Of a DNA stretch of 64,000 nucleotides, positions 48,401 through 57,500 are shown piece by piece. Made by a program: the position numbers and the translations under genes. Origin of the DNA: Epinephelus fuscoguttatus (Eukaryota; Chordata; Actinopteri; Perciformes; Serranidae). Position 1 is the stretch's first letter. Each line of letters starts with the position of its first letter. The stretch covers positions 13,533,207 through 13,597,206 of the forward strand of contig NC_064769.1 of assembly GCF_011397635.1 (NCBI RefSeq), written 5' to 3'. Under the pieces are notes generated by a model that saw only the letters and a list, made by a program, of their open reading frames with translations, did not search any database and had not been told where the DNA came from.

Positions 48401-51400
48401 AACAACTGAGCAGAAATGGTGTCTTCTTTAAGCGGGTACTTGATTGAATCATCATTACAGAAAAAGCCCCGTCGGAAAGGACGGTGCAGCGGGGTGAGTA
48501 TTATAAATGGGAGTCCAGCTACCAGAGAAGCAATGAGAGAATAAACAAGGGAAAAAAATACAGGTTACAAGAATACACCAGTGGGCCATGGACCCCTTCC
48601 CATGATGCAACACTGTGTGCCTGTGCAGAGCAGGAGACAGCAGCCACGTGCGAGAAGTTGCATCCTCTGAAGGTGGCAGCGTCCTTGCCACCTTTCATGA
48701 ACACCAGTGTGAAAATATTAGTGGTTAAAGTGTTGTAAAAGAAACCAGATCTTTAAATGCTGACAAGGAGTGGATGTGCACAAGAGAAAAGTCAAACATA
48801 AAAGCACAAAAGTTAAATTTGTGAGCAGGTTATTAAGCCCTCATCACTTTTTCTTTGAGGCATTGAGCGCTGGGTGTCAGGGATCACGTTTCTCGGCTGG
48901 CTTCATTTACGGTGGTGGAATTCTCACCAACAAACCCACAGAAAGTGAGAGGAAACAGGCCTTGCAGACACATGTACCGTACATGATCGAAACAAACGTA
49001 CGTTACACACCATCTCATTTACTTCCTCTCTGACAAAGTGCCGCTTGATGTTTCTTCTGTATGGCAAACCGACCATTTAACCTCTTCCTAAAACTGTCTC
49101 TCACATTTCCACATATTCTCCCACACTTCCCTTTGGCAGACAGTAAACCATGAAGAGATTTAAACAATAGACATTGACAAGAGGTGTTACAGATTGGAGC
49201 TGTGATAACTCATGAAACATTAAAGACCAGAGACAAGAGATGGAAGAGAAGACACCAACACCACAAAGCAATACCAGAAGGCAGACACACACACCAGCAG
49301 CACTTTCTGTGTCTGTCGTCCTCAAATAACAATTGTTCTCTTCCAGAAGAGCATTCCAGCTATTTTAAGGGACAGAGGGAAGCAGCATGCAGCCTGCACG
49401 GCTGTTGCATTAATTAACAACAGCCATAGAAAGTTTACAGAATAGATTAAAATCAAACAAAAGGATTAAATTAAAAGCAAAATTTTGCCTGGCCTTACCT
49501 CATCTTATCCATATTTTATTTGTTGAACTAGAAATAGCTCTTTTACTACAGCGTCTTTTTGTTTGAGACCGAATTTGTACATTGGCTGATCCAAATGTTA
49601 AGTAGTGGCGGAAGACAAAAATCTATACAGCATATTACTGCAATATTTTGTGTGGCAATACTGTAACGATAAAAGGATGACAAATATTGATTTTTTTATT
49701 ACATAAATTTTTAATGTTGAAAATACAAATTAGACTTTTGGTGACCTACTAGAATAAAAAAAATAAATTGCTTATTCCATCCACTAGATACACTGTGCTG
49801 CAGTAAAAATTACAGTTGAAAATCGGTACTGAGTAACAAAATTACGCAATGTATGTCATTGCAACACCCAGGATATCACAAAATGTTTAAAAATTGTATC
49901 ATGAATTAATTGTGGTGATAATATCTTACTGTGGGGCCTCTGGTGATTCCCACCCCTAATGTTAAAGGCTCAAACAGTTCACTGAAAATAATAAAGCAAA
50001 ACTAAAAAATTGACCTAAAGGATGCTTAAAATAAACCAAAACTTTTTTCGCAGAAAGCTTTAAAGCCCAAAGCCATGTCCACAACTCAGCAAAAGATTAT
50101 TTTGGTGTCGGTGGATAAGATTAGGATAAGGAAAAGGCAGGTAGGGGTTATGGTTAAGGTAAGTCTCCAAGAAATTAATGTAGGTCTGTCTAATTTCCTT
50201 GAAGGTGACCTTCACAAACATGTGTGTATGTGTGTATAAGTGTGTGTGGACGCAACACAATTTAACATTTTATGATTTTATTTTGTATTAACTGTTTTTA
50301 AGTGGACATCCTCCCTTGCCTTTAGCCTTCGATACAGAGCTGTAGGTGGTGACGCTGGTGAACACCTCCAGAGATCTCACAAGCTTCACACTGACGTGAC
50401 TGAAACAGTAGCAGAACTAAATAAAACACACCGTGTGCGTCCAGTTTCAATACCAGGTAGCTGTGCTATTGTTAACAGCCACTGAACACTGGTCTGTGTT
50501 ATCAAACAGGAAGCTTGACACTCTGAATACATCCTACATTAGGCTCTGGAAATGTATTGGTTCTTTAATGTACAATCCCAACAGACCATTCTCACAGCAG
50601 ACATTTTGACTTGCCATTGCAGGAAAAGCACAAGTGTAGCTGATAACGATAATAATGGCAGCTTTCCACGTAGGTGTGCCAGTAAACCAGCATGCACCAA
50701 AACAGAGCCGAAACCCCAGCACGCCTGAGAGTGCACTTATACACCTGCGGCTGACAAGTCAACATATTTGCCACGAGAAGGATAATTCAGTGACTCCTAC
50801 TTACGCAGCTAATGGGTAGGGTGAAGCCCACAGTGTAGAGCACTGTGGAGGTGATTGTGCTGGAGTGGAAAGGGTACTTGATGCTTTCGTCGTTACAGAA
50901 AAAGCCCCTCTGGTAGGGACGGATCTTACCCAGGTTAAAGGCTGCCAGAGGCAGACCCCCTGTGGATGGAGAGACCAGGAGGAGTTACCACTGAAAGAGG
51001 TAAAGGAAAATGCATGGCAGAGAAAGAGAAGGTCCCGAAACAAAGCGTTGAGGTCTTCAAGTCTGTCAGCTTTCACACAGGAGAGAACTGACGATGATAA
51101 GGAGGACAATGGTGCTTTTTAGTGTCATGACAAACTGCCAAATAAAATTTGTGTGACAGAAATTAAAGACCTCAATCTTTGTAGCAGCCCAGTTAAAGGA
51201 TAACACTGTCTTTGTTATTTTCCTTTTGTCATCAAATTCAATGAAAAGTCCAAAAGCAGCAGTGTTGGTCTCCTACTGAAGACATAAATATATAATACTG
51301 CATTTATTTGGCACTGTCAGCAGTGAATTTGGCACTGTATTGAGTGTTTACCAGAGATGGGACCAAGTCATTGTTTTGTGAGTCACAAGTTACAAAGTCC

Positions 51401-51480
51401 CTCATCCTAGACCTTGAGTCCTAAATAAGTCATAAAGAGCTCTTCACCAAATGCAATGCCATTTTAACAACAACAACAAC

Positions 51481-51532
<52 letters not shown>

Positions 51533-54500
51533 CAACAACAACAATTTTACAAAAATCATGAAAGTGTTTTTTAATATGTACATTTGTTAAAACAAGTTTG
51601 TTGGAAGTTGTTGCATCTCTGTAATTTGAGGTACATACTTTGCATACTGGAATTTGATTTTCTTGACCACCGTGTAGTTTTTGCACGTGGACATAATTAT
51701 TTTTGGTATCATTTTTTTCTGTTAGTGCTCAGTAATGTAAAATAATTCATCATGGTCTCTGTTCTGCAACTTGACAGGATGCTGTCGATTGGTTCAAACA
51801 AAGTGGATCTGGAGAATTAAGTGTCGACATGATGGAAATAAAAAGCATTAAAAGCCCCTTTTCCACCAACATTTCCAGGAACTTTTATTTCCAGGAATTC
51901 CTTTACCTGGGTAAAAGAATTCCTGGTAATCTGTGTGGTTTGTGTGTCCACCGTACCTCAAAGTTCTGGAAAATTTATTCAAATGAAATGATGAAGTAGA
52001 TGATTTGGCGTGTGCCCTATGTTTGGTGTCGTCCGTCCCCCCCGGTAATTTTGGTGGAAATGCGGATGTTTTTCAAAATCCCTGGTAAATAATAAAAGCT
52101 CCTGCGGTGGAAAAGGGGCTGTTGATAGCTAATTCAGGAAATGAGAGGAAATTAACTGATTCATGGTACACTTTTTATATAACATTTTAAATCTTTGGGA
52201 TTGGGAGAAGTATCAAGTATGTTTAAGTCAAAAGGCTCAAGTCCAAAGGAAGTCACAAGTTACTGGGGATAAAATCCAAGTAGAGTTGCCTATCATTTTT
52301 GATTTAGTCAAGTCTAAAGTCATCAGTTGTTGACTCCAGTCTGCATCGAGTCCAAGTGATGTGACTTGAGTCCTCACCTCTGGTATTTACAGTACAATAA
52401 CATAAGGTATATGTGCCATAAACTCATCCATTTATTGTAGTGAAGGAACATGTTGTCCAGTGTTGCAATGTGGCCCTTTGATGTGTTTAATAGTTTCTGG
52501 ACAACGATGGCACATAACAATAAGCTACATCCGCCTGCATAGACAGGAGGCGTCAGTGAGAGCAATTCATTGTTAGTTTTGGTCTCTTCATGAGATTTGT
52601 TCACAATAAGAAAAACAGGCATACCCTTTGACACAGAGCCTCAGTCAGACACTCTGCAGCATTATGCATTACACAGTAAGCACACTCGACATCAGCAACT
52701 TCGTTACACCAAACAATGTAGGATGTTATCATCTCTGGGTAGTTTCTCAGCAGGGAGGACTGAGAAGCTTTTTGTTGGGGCACTGACACACAGTGGTGTG
52801 AGAGGAGCTGTGGACATAAGATAAGCACTCCCTATAGATAAAATACCATAAAGATAACAGATTATGCTAATAGGTCTTGACAGTTCAAAGTCTGAACATA
52901 ATGCTGCTGTCACTTCTCTGCTTGTTTGGCCTGTTTAGCCCATTGTGTTGTGGGGACAAGACACAGTTGCTCAGCCATTCAAGCAGAAAATGATGGTCCA
53001 TTATAGAGATGTACATAAACAAGCCACATCCACAGAATACTGACAAACACATGACATCACACGAAGATACACTAACTCCCTATAAACTACTTTTTAATGC
53101 AGTCTGGTATCTCTGCTCTGTCTGCCATTTCTGCAGCTGTTGGCACCGTCAGCTGTGCCATGCACAGTTGATCGGCCACAACAGCTGGAAATGCCAAAAA
53201 GGTGGGACAGAGACACACACAGGCCAACAGCGCGACCCCCAAGTCACTTTATAACTGCAGCAAGCAGCCGTGTTACACTTTAACTTGTTCTTGTAAACTG
53301 CAACTAATGGACAAACAGATGGAAAGAAAAATGTGGATAATGTAACATAAAAACACGAAGACTTTTTGGCTGCTTGCTCAGTAAGTGTGTTAAAAACCAA
53401 ATTAAATCAACTGTGTAAGCAAACCAGGACAAATATACTCCATCCTTGCACTTAGAAAATAATTCTTTTTTTTTTTCAGTTTTCAAATTTATCAAACTTA
53501 CAAGTCAAATTTTACTATATGTACGTGCATGTTTAGCCACATGCAGCAGCACATGACCGTTGGAGACCATCTGGAAACAGATTACTGCGGATGCTCAGAT
53601 ATAATCTAATAGTCTTTGTCGATGGTATAATAATCCAGTTTGTGTCTGCATCCAAATGGCACACTGAGTTTGTACAGTCATACTGCCCCACACTGCACAA
53701 GGCACTTACAAAATTATGCAATGTAAAAAAGTCTGTTGCCTTAGTAGCTAAGCAATATGTTAAAGTACCCCTCCATTCACAAAATGAACAATATTTCGTA
53801 GATTTTTATTTTTCAATAGAGAACTAATGTAAAGTTTTTGAGGCAAAAAACATAGTTTAAAAACATGTCTGGAGGGGATCTTTAAAATATGAGACACATC
53901 ACTTTAAAACATACTGTGGACTGTGCAGGGGAAGCTTTCACTGTTTGAGTCAGGGTACGCATTGATCATGCATAATCAAATTAACAGCACGTAAGCCCCA
54001 GAGACACAACGCCCATGCCAAAACTGAAATGTACAGCTCTATGAGCCTTCATACAATGTATAGAGGTATAAAAGACTTTGGCACTGTGTGAGAAAAATTA
54101 TTAAACATTAAAGCATTGCCTCACTTTCAGAAAATGTTTAACATTTGAAACAGTGTTAAAAAAAACTGGAAAAATAAAACTGTAGTTCACAATTAGTCTT
54201 ATCTGAGGTCTGATATGAGTATGGGTGCTCTCCCATGGAATGATTTTAGATCTTGTGAGGGGACAACATGTGGCTACATGAAAGGAGAAACAGTGAGTGG
54301 GTTTAATATGAGCCTGTGAGGCAGTGGTGCCATTTATAAAATTGATTCTCAGCAACACGTTGTATGAATGTTAGAAAACACGTTTGGTTGCACAGAAAAA
54401 CATACTGTGGCAATACTCTCAATTATATAAGCTTAATGGGGCAAGTGTTTCAATATAATTAACATAATTACATATTGTTACACTCATGTAAATAGCTTCA

Positions 54501-54945
54501 TTAATATCCAGTTAGATGTCTGTGGGCCTCTTAAACGAGTGAAAAGACCCTGAGCTGCACTCATTTGCATACAATGGAAACAAAGAACATGTAGTTCTTA
54601 AATTATGCTGGAGGAGGAAACTACAGCAACTTTAAAGCCTCCTTGTAAAGATGCCATACATATGTAGCAAATGGCATGTTGTTGGATTAGTGGCATTATT
54701 AGAGGTTAAAATAAAACCATGTTAACCCAGTAAATGACACTCGCGTGCTACTGAGCGTTCACCACTCCCTTCACGTGATGGCAAGCCGATAAATATCCCA
54801 ACAGTGGGATTATATCACAACACAAATCGGCTTAAATCAATAAAAGCAACAAGAAAGATTCAGTAGAAAAAGCAATTGGATACATACCTAGGATGAGACA
54901 GGCTATGTCTAGCAGGATGTAGGGGATTCCTCTTGCCTCGAACAT
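36459..54945 (-). CDS. plpp1: PLPP1, phospholipid phosphatase 1 (PPAP2A/LPP1)
   Basis: Integral membrane phosphatase that dephosphorylates LPA, phosphatidate, ceramide-1-phosphate and S1P at the plasma membrane. Coding exons on the minus strand: 54888-54945 ([13 protein letters not shown]), then either 50805-50959 (2b) or 48367-48518 (2a), 45879-46159, 41042-41099, 38277-38453, 36459-36578. Length is 281 residues with 2a or 282 with 2b; human isoforms are 284 and 285. PAP2 catalytic motifs in the 2a numbering: C1 KYSIGRLRP (119-127), C2 SGH (169-171), C3 SR-x5-H-x3-D ([12 protein letters not shown], 216-227). His171 and His223 are the expected nucleophile and relay residues. An NCSS glycosylation site lies in the loop before C2. 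The tail ends [14 protein letters not shown]3 reads HHPGD where human PLPP1 has HHWSD, but the motif residues are kept. Teleosts may carry a and b paralogues; I cannot tell which this is. Confidence 0.96.
36682..38252. repeat. Long MITE-family element filling plpp1 intron 5
   Basis: Left end AGAATAGTTGGGCATTTTAG with GGAAATACGCTTTCCTGC; right end AAAATGTCAAACCATTCCTT then TAAG, the inverse of the family start TTAAAGGAATAGTTTGACAT. The interior is mostly the AT-rich array at 36830-37700. The right end lies 24 bp inside the intron from the exon 5 donor (38276/38275). It is uncertain that both ends belong to one insertion. Confidence 0.5.
36830..37700. repeat. Degenerate AT-rich array of GTCATAAAAAGTCA-like units
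   Basis: About 870 bp in which short units such as GTCATAAAAAGTCA, ATAGTATGTCAT and AAAATGTCATAA recur dozens of times at irregular spacing. Periodicity is not strict, so it looks like an old, decayed tandem or self-duplicating repeat. No coding potential. Confidence 0.75.
39309..40790. repeat. Split MITE-family copies in plpp1 intron 4
   Basis: The family start is at 39309-39400 (GTTTGACATTTTAGGTAATA ... GATTGATACCACTCTCCTAT). Its continuation is at 40340-40420 (TTAGCTTAGCTTAGCATAAA) and an inverted arm at 40725-40790 (TATGCTAAGCTAACTGGCTG ... GTATCGATCTTCTCAT). About 0.9 kb of unassigned sequence separates the first two pieces, suggesting a later insertion or a composite. Confidence 0.5.
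41440..41745 (+). repeat. Dispersed teleost repeat (TCAAAAACTATTTAATGGACTG)
   Basis: In plpp1 intron 3, ATCTCAAAAACTATTTAATG precedes TGCCATGAAACTTGGTGTAG, CAGAGGATGAA, CAATACTTTATGACGAAATA, TTAGTGCTAATTAGCA-like text and CTGCAAGCATGGCTGTAGAC. I recognise this word order from a common percomorph repeat. It is shortened internally; no protein frame. Confidence 0.6.
42178..43041 (+). mobile_element. 3' end of a non-LTR retrotransposon (CR1/L2/Rex1-like)
   Basis: The left part translates to [20 protein letters not shown] and then [20 protein letters not shown], like the tail of LINE ORF2 proteins. A pyrimidine-rich 3' UTR follows, with a tail of AATTGAATTGAATT repeats after GACTTTATAAATAAAATAAA. 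There is a stop after YYPT, so the frame is broken. It is a 5'-truncated copy, inserted antisense to plpp1 in intron 3. The clade is not certain. Confidence 0.7.
43042..45878 (-). other. Rest of plpp1 intron 3
   Basis: Contains decayed fragments of the GGGCTGCAACTAATGATTA family at about 43375-43640 and 45547-45808. Between them, from 43650 to 45540, I see nothing beyond ordinary AT-rich intron: no exon, RNA gene or recognised repeat. Confidence 0.55.
46375..47408. repeat. MITE-family element with inverted arms and SINE insert, plpp1 intron 2
   Basis: Left end GAAGGAATAGTTTGACTTTT and right end GTCAAATTATTCCTTTAAG are inverted. The arms (about 46375-46575 and 47270-47408) share TTTCTTGC, AGATCAAT and TTAGCTTAG-like blocks in opposite orientation. 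A SINE lies in the middle (46947-47207), so the SINE is the younger insertion. Confidence 0.65.
46947..47207 (+). repeat. tRNA-derived SINE nested in a MITE
   Basis: The tRNA-like head has an A box TGGTTCAGAGG (46952-46962) and a B box GGTTCGATCAC (46996-47006). A body with TCTTGGGCAAGACACTCAAT and GTGTGTGAATGCGAGTGAAT follows, then a tail GTGTTAAAGTGCTCTAAGTG. This word order is that of a widespread fish SINE whose tail normally runs AAAGCGCTTTGAGTGG. The copy is decayed and lacks clear target duplications. Confidence 0.75.
48367..48518 (-). other. plpp1: plpp1 alternative exon 2a
   Basis: This 152-nt exon lies between TTCTCTGGTAG and GTAAGTG. It encodes [20 protein letters not shown], then a segment with [19 protein letters not shown], matching the human isoform 1 exon (LAGLPFAIL, KEDTIPYALLGG). 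It is 3 nt shorter than 2b, reproducing the one-residue size difference between the two human isoforms. It encodes the end of membrane span 1, the first extracellular loop and the start of span 2. Confidence 0.9.
49621..49958. repeat. AT-rich dispersed repeat in plpp1 intron
   Basis: Between the two alternative exons, CATATTACTGCAATATTTTG begins a stretch with TATTACATAA and ending CCTCTGGTGATTCCCACCCC. The last block and the ATACTGTAACGAT element are familiar from a teleost repeat of unknown class. No coding frame. Confidence 0.45.
50805..50959 (-). other. plpp1: plpp1 alternative exon 2b
   Basis: This 155-nt exon begins after CACAG and ends before GTAAGT. It encodes a segment with [20 protein letters not shown] and [18 protein letters not shown]. 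The pattern GQIYPFQRGFFC with TVTSTV belongs to human PLPP1 isoform 2. It takes the single nucleotide left by exon 1 and ends on a codon boundary, exactly as exon 2a does, so either exon alone keeps the frame while both together would put a duplicated loop into the protein. Confidence 0.9.
51467..51544. repeat. Compound (AAC)n(ATA)n(AAC)n microsatellite
   Basis: About 16 ATA units flanked by AAC runs on both sides. A symmetric compound repeat likely to be highly polymorphic. Confidence 0.9.
51853..52120. repeat. Small inverted-repeat element nested in the 51351-52383 MITE
   Basis: Starts AGCCCCTTTTCCACCAACAT and ends GGTGGAAAAGGGGCT, a 15-bp perfect inverted repeat. The interior holds TTTCCAGGAACTTTTATTTC words, an internal palindrome (GGAATTCCTTTACC / GGTAAAAGAATTCC). 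About 268 bp, no frame. The superfamily is not identified. Confidence 0.65.
52385..54887 (-). other. Remainder of plpp1 intron 1
   Basis: AT-rich intron next to exon 1. I see no repeat of recognised family, no exon-like frame with splice sites and no RNA gene; short open frames here are under 90 codons and lack homology I can recognise. Confidence 0.55.
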
Positions 54946-55510
54946 GTTTGCTCTTGTCGGTCTCTGACTCGACTCCCTGGTCTGTGGCGCGTCCTCTCCT
55001 GTAATAAACACCAGGGGGATGTCCCTCCTTGGGACGTCGCTGCAACGGTGGTTTCCGACAAGAGTGTGAGATTAAAAAATGGTAGCAAGTGTTGTATAAA
55101 CAAATAAAAACATCGACGTCCTCGTGCGGAACCGACAGACCGCCCGGGCCGAGGGACGGCACATATCAGGAAGATTTGTTGTTGTTATTGCTGCTGTTGT
55201 TATTTGTGGGCGGTGAACTGCAGCAGAGCCGAGAACTCCACACGTCTGTCATGGTGGTTTTAAAAGCCCTTAAAGAAAATAAAACACTCGTTCTCACGGA
55301 GGGTCGGTCATTTGCACCGACACCTGCCCGGTCTCGACGTGTGTGACCGCTGGCGCGCGAGCCGTTTGACGAGGGCGACCCGACCGCGGCTGCGGGCCTG
55401 TGTGGAGCTGCTGCCTTCACGTGCTAGCAGAAATGTCGGATATACGATGCGTTACTTTATCTGTGCGCTCAGTTTCTTTCTCCGTTAGCGACTGGTGCGT
55501 TAACGTTACC
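54946..55510 (-). promoter_or_regulatory. plpp1 5' UTR and CpG-rich promoter region
   Basis: The stretch upstream of the plpp1 ATG is clearly richer in G+C and CpG than its AT-rich surroundings (CCGCCCGGGCCGAGGG near 55141, CGTCTCGACG-like runs and GCGCGCGAGCCG near 55350). It also holds a short GTT/GCT-repeat-like run near 55175-55205. The transcription start cannot be placed from sequence. A promoter with the 5' UTR is the simplest reading. Confidence 0.65.
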
Positions 55511-55707
55511 TTAACCCGTTCACAAAAAAGTGTTGTAATGGTGGATCTTTACTGTAAATGCACTCATAAATAATTAGCAAACAAATAAATGAATAAAATG
55601 TAATAACGCAGAAATCATCTAATAGTAAAAATGACTACAAATGGTCATAATAGACCTTTCTTTTAACAATAAAACATGAGTTTATTTATTTTTCATGATT
55701 GATTAAG

Positions 55708-56165
55708 CATCCATCCATCCATCCATCGTCATCCACCTATCCGGGGCCAGGTTGCGGGGGCAGTATGCCCTCTCCCCAGCAATGCTTTCCAGCTCCTCGT
55801 GGGGGACCTCAAGGTGTTCCCAGGTCAGATTAGATATGCAATCCCTCCAGCGTGTTCTGGGTCTACTCTGGAGGGCTCCTTCCAGTGACCAGGAGGGACC
55901 AGACTAAGAGCAATTCAAGAACTCACACTATGGGCCTTGAGCACATCTCTGTATGGGGACACCGGCCCCCAGCAAGCATCTGGTGGCCCGGCCTTAGGCC
56001 ATGGGGCCTGGTCGGGCTCAGCCCAAAAAGAATTACATGGAGCCATCAACCTGTAGGCCCACCACCGCTAGGACAGAGTTTAAAGTCTGGTGCATTGTGT
56101 GCCGGGCAGCAGGCAGGGTCAGGGCCCCTGGCGTGCAGATCCCTGGCGTCGCAAATGGTTAACCC
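55708..56165. mobile_element. Decayed RTE/Rex3-like LINE fragments with CATC repeat
   Basis: A (CATC)n tract (55708-55729) is followed by TATCCGGGGCCAGGTTGCGG, GGTGTTCCCAGG and CCCTCCAGCGTGTTCTGGGT, the antisense 3' end of a teleost RTE-type LINE. From about 55885 the text changes to CATGGGGCCTGGTCGGGCTC, familiar from the 5' region of such LINEs in the other sense. The patch looks like a rearranged or doubled truncated insertion. Frames are broken. Confidence 0.6.
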
Positions 56166-57125
56166 ATATCAATAAATATAGTGATGCTATATTTGGCATT
56201 GTATTCATCATCATGACACAAAATATCTTTAATTTGTGAAGTGTCTCCAGAAAAATAGTATGTTGAAAACCTCCTGAGATCAATATTTTGTGTACATAAT
56301 CAATAGGTGATATTACAGGCTGATTGTATCATTAGAAAAATAAATTTGAACAGTATTTCCCTATTAAAGACTCCACCTTTAACACAGTATTTCTCCTGTT
56401 AATTTCCCAGTGACACTCAGTGGATGGATGAGTAAAGTCATGAGCAAAAGCTATACTTGACATATTTTTTTGGCATGTTTAGGTAATATAACATCTCATG
56501 TTTACTTTAAACATAGTTTAACACATATTATTTACTTCAACTACATGATTAATACTGAAAATTCCTTAAGCTTTGCCCATTTGCCTCACAGTCGGCCATG
56601 CTTGTTATAAAAGAGGGCGTGGCTCTAACAGTCCATTTTAGATGATGTGGAACACTGTGATTGGCTCACAGGCATTCAATCAAATTAGTTTGTGCAAGTT
56701 GGTGGAGTCAGGTGACAGTAATCATAGCTAGACATCTTAAAACAAAGTTACTGAGAATGGACTGAACGGGTTGAAATAAAAGTCAAAGCATTTTTTATCT
56801 TGTGACATCTTGGGAAGTGATTTATTCACTTTGCTGCAGAGAAAAGATTAATGCCTCATCTGTCTGTTAAATCTGAAAAAGAAAAGAAAATCTGAGGTTG
56901 CAGGTGCAGCTGGTTGGTTTATCCTCACATAAAGACTGGAAACAGGAGTAAACAGCTGCCTATCAGCATATCTTAAGATCACTAATGCTAATGAACACAT
57001 GACACCTAGTTTGTTTATTCAGTGATAATAGTTGGCATGTAGTTGGGCCAGGCACAGGGACTTTGCGGCAGTCTTGTGGAGTTGAGACTCATGAACTCAC
57101 TGAACCTGGTCAAGTATGGCACATG

Positions 57126-57500
57126 GGGTTGCGGCGATATACCGGTTTCAAGGTACATTGTGATTTAAAAAGTTAACGGTTGTAATACCATGTACATTTC
57201 ATATCCACAATGATAAAAAAATGCAACTGGACGAAGAATCTGCCCTTTATTTTAGTTATTTTCTAAAGGGGAGACTTTTAGACATACTTCCATTAACAAA
57301 ATGGTTTCAAGTTTCAGTTATAGTAATGAAACTTTGTTAAACCAAAAGTAAACCCTCTATTTTTATTCCTTTAAGTGTCTTGCTGATTGATAATATCAAT
57401 TCTGTAATACCGTGATACCTTGATACTGTGAAACTGCGATATTTTCTGAGACAGTTATCATAGGCTACTGTGAAAATCTCATACTGTTGCAACCCTAGTG
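57126..57500. repeat. Inverted-repeat element with 'ATACCGGTTTCAAGGTA' end
   Basis: Left part GGCGATATACCGGTTTCAAG; right part ends GAAAATCTCATACTGTTGCA then ACCCTAG. GATATTTTCTGAGACAGTTA and TGTAATACCGTGATACCTTG lie inside. The pattern belongs to a dispersed teleost repeat; the copy is decayed. Confidence 0.5.

Larger units (their letters stand above)
51351..52383. mobile_element. TA-flanked MITE with nested MITE and TAA microsatellite
   Basis: In plpp1 intron 1. The ends are CCAGAGATGGGACCAAGTCA and the inverse ending GTCCTCACCTCTGG, flanked by TA at 51349-51350 and 52384-52385. The interior repeats AAGTCACAAGTTAC and TCAAGTC-like words. Nested inside are the AAC/ATA microsatellite (51467-51544) and a second inverted-repeat element (51853-52120). 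Confidence 0.7.

Noticed and set aside
51481-51529. CRISPR-like tandem array
   Set aside because: It is a plain trinucleotide microsatellite without spacers; the genome is eukaryotic.
54860-55164. Upstream frame overlapping the plpp1 start
   Set aside because: The long version starts at GTG and has no family match. A short ATG frame starting at 55164 ends about 30 codons later, but whether the mRNA reaches it is unknown.
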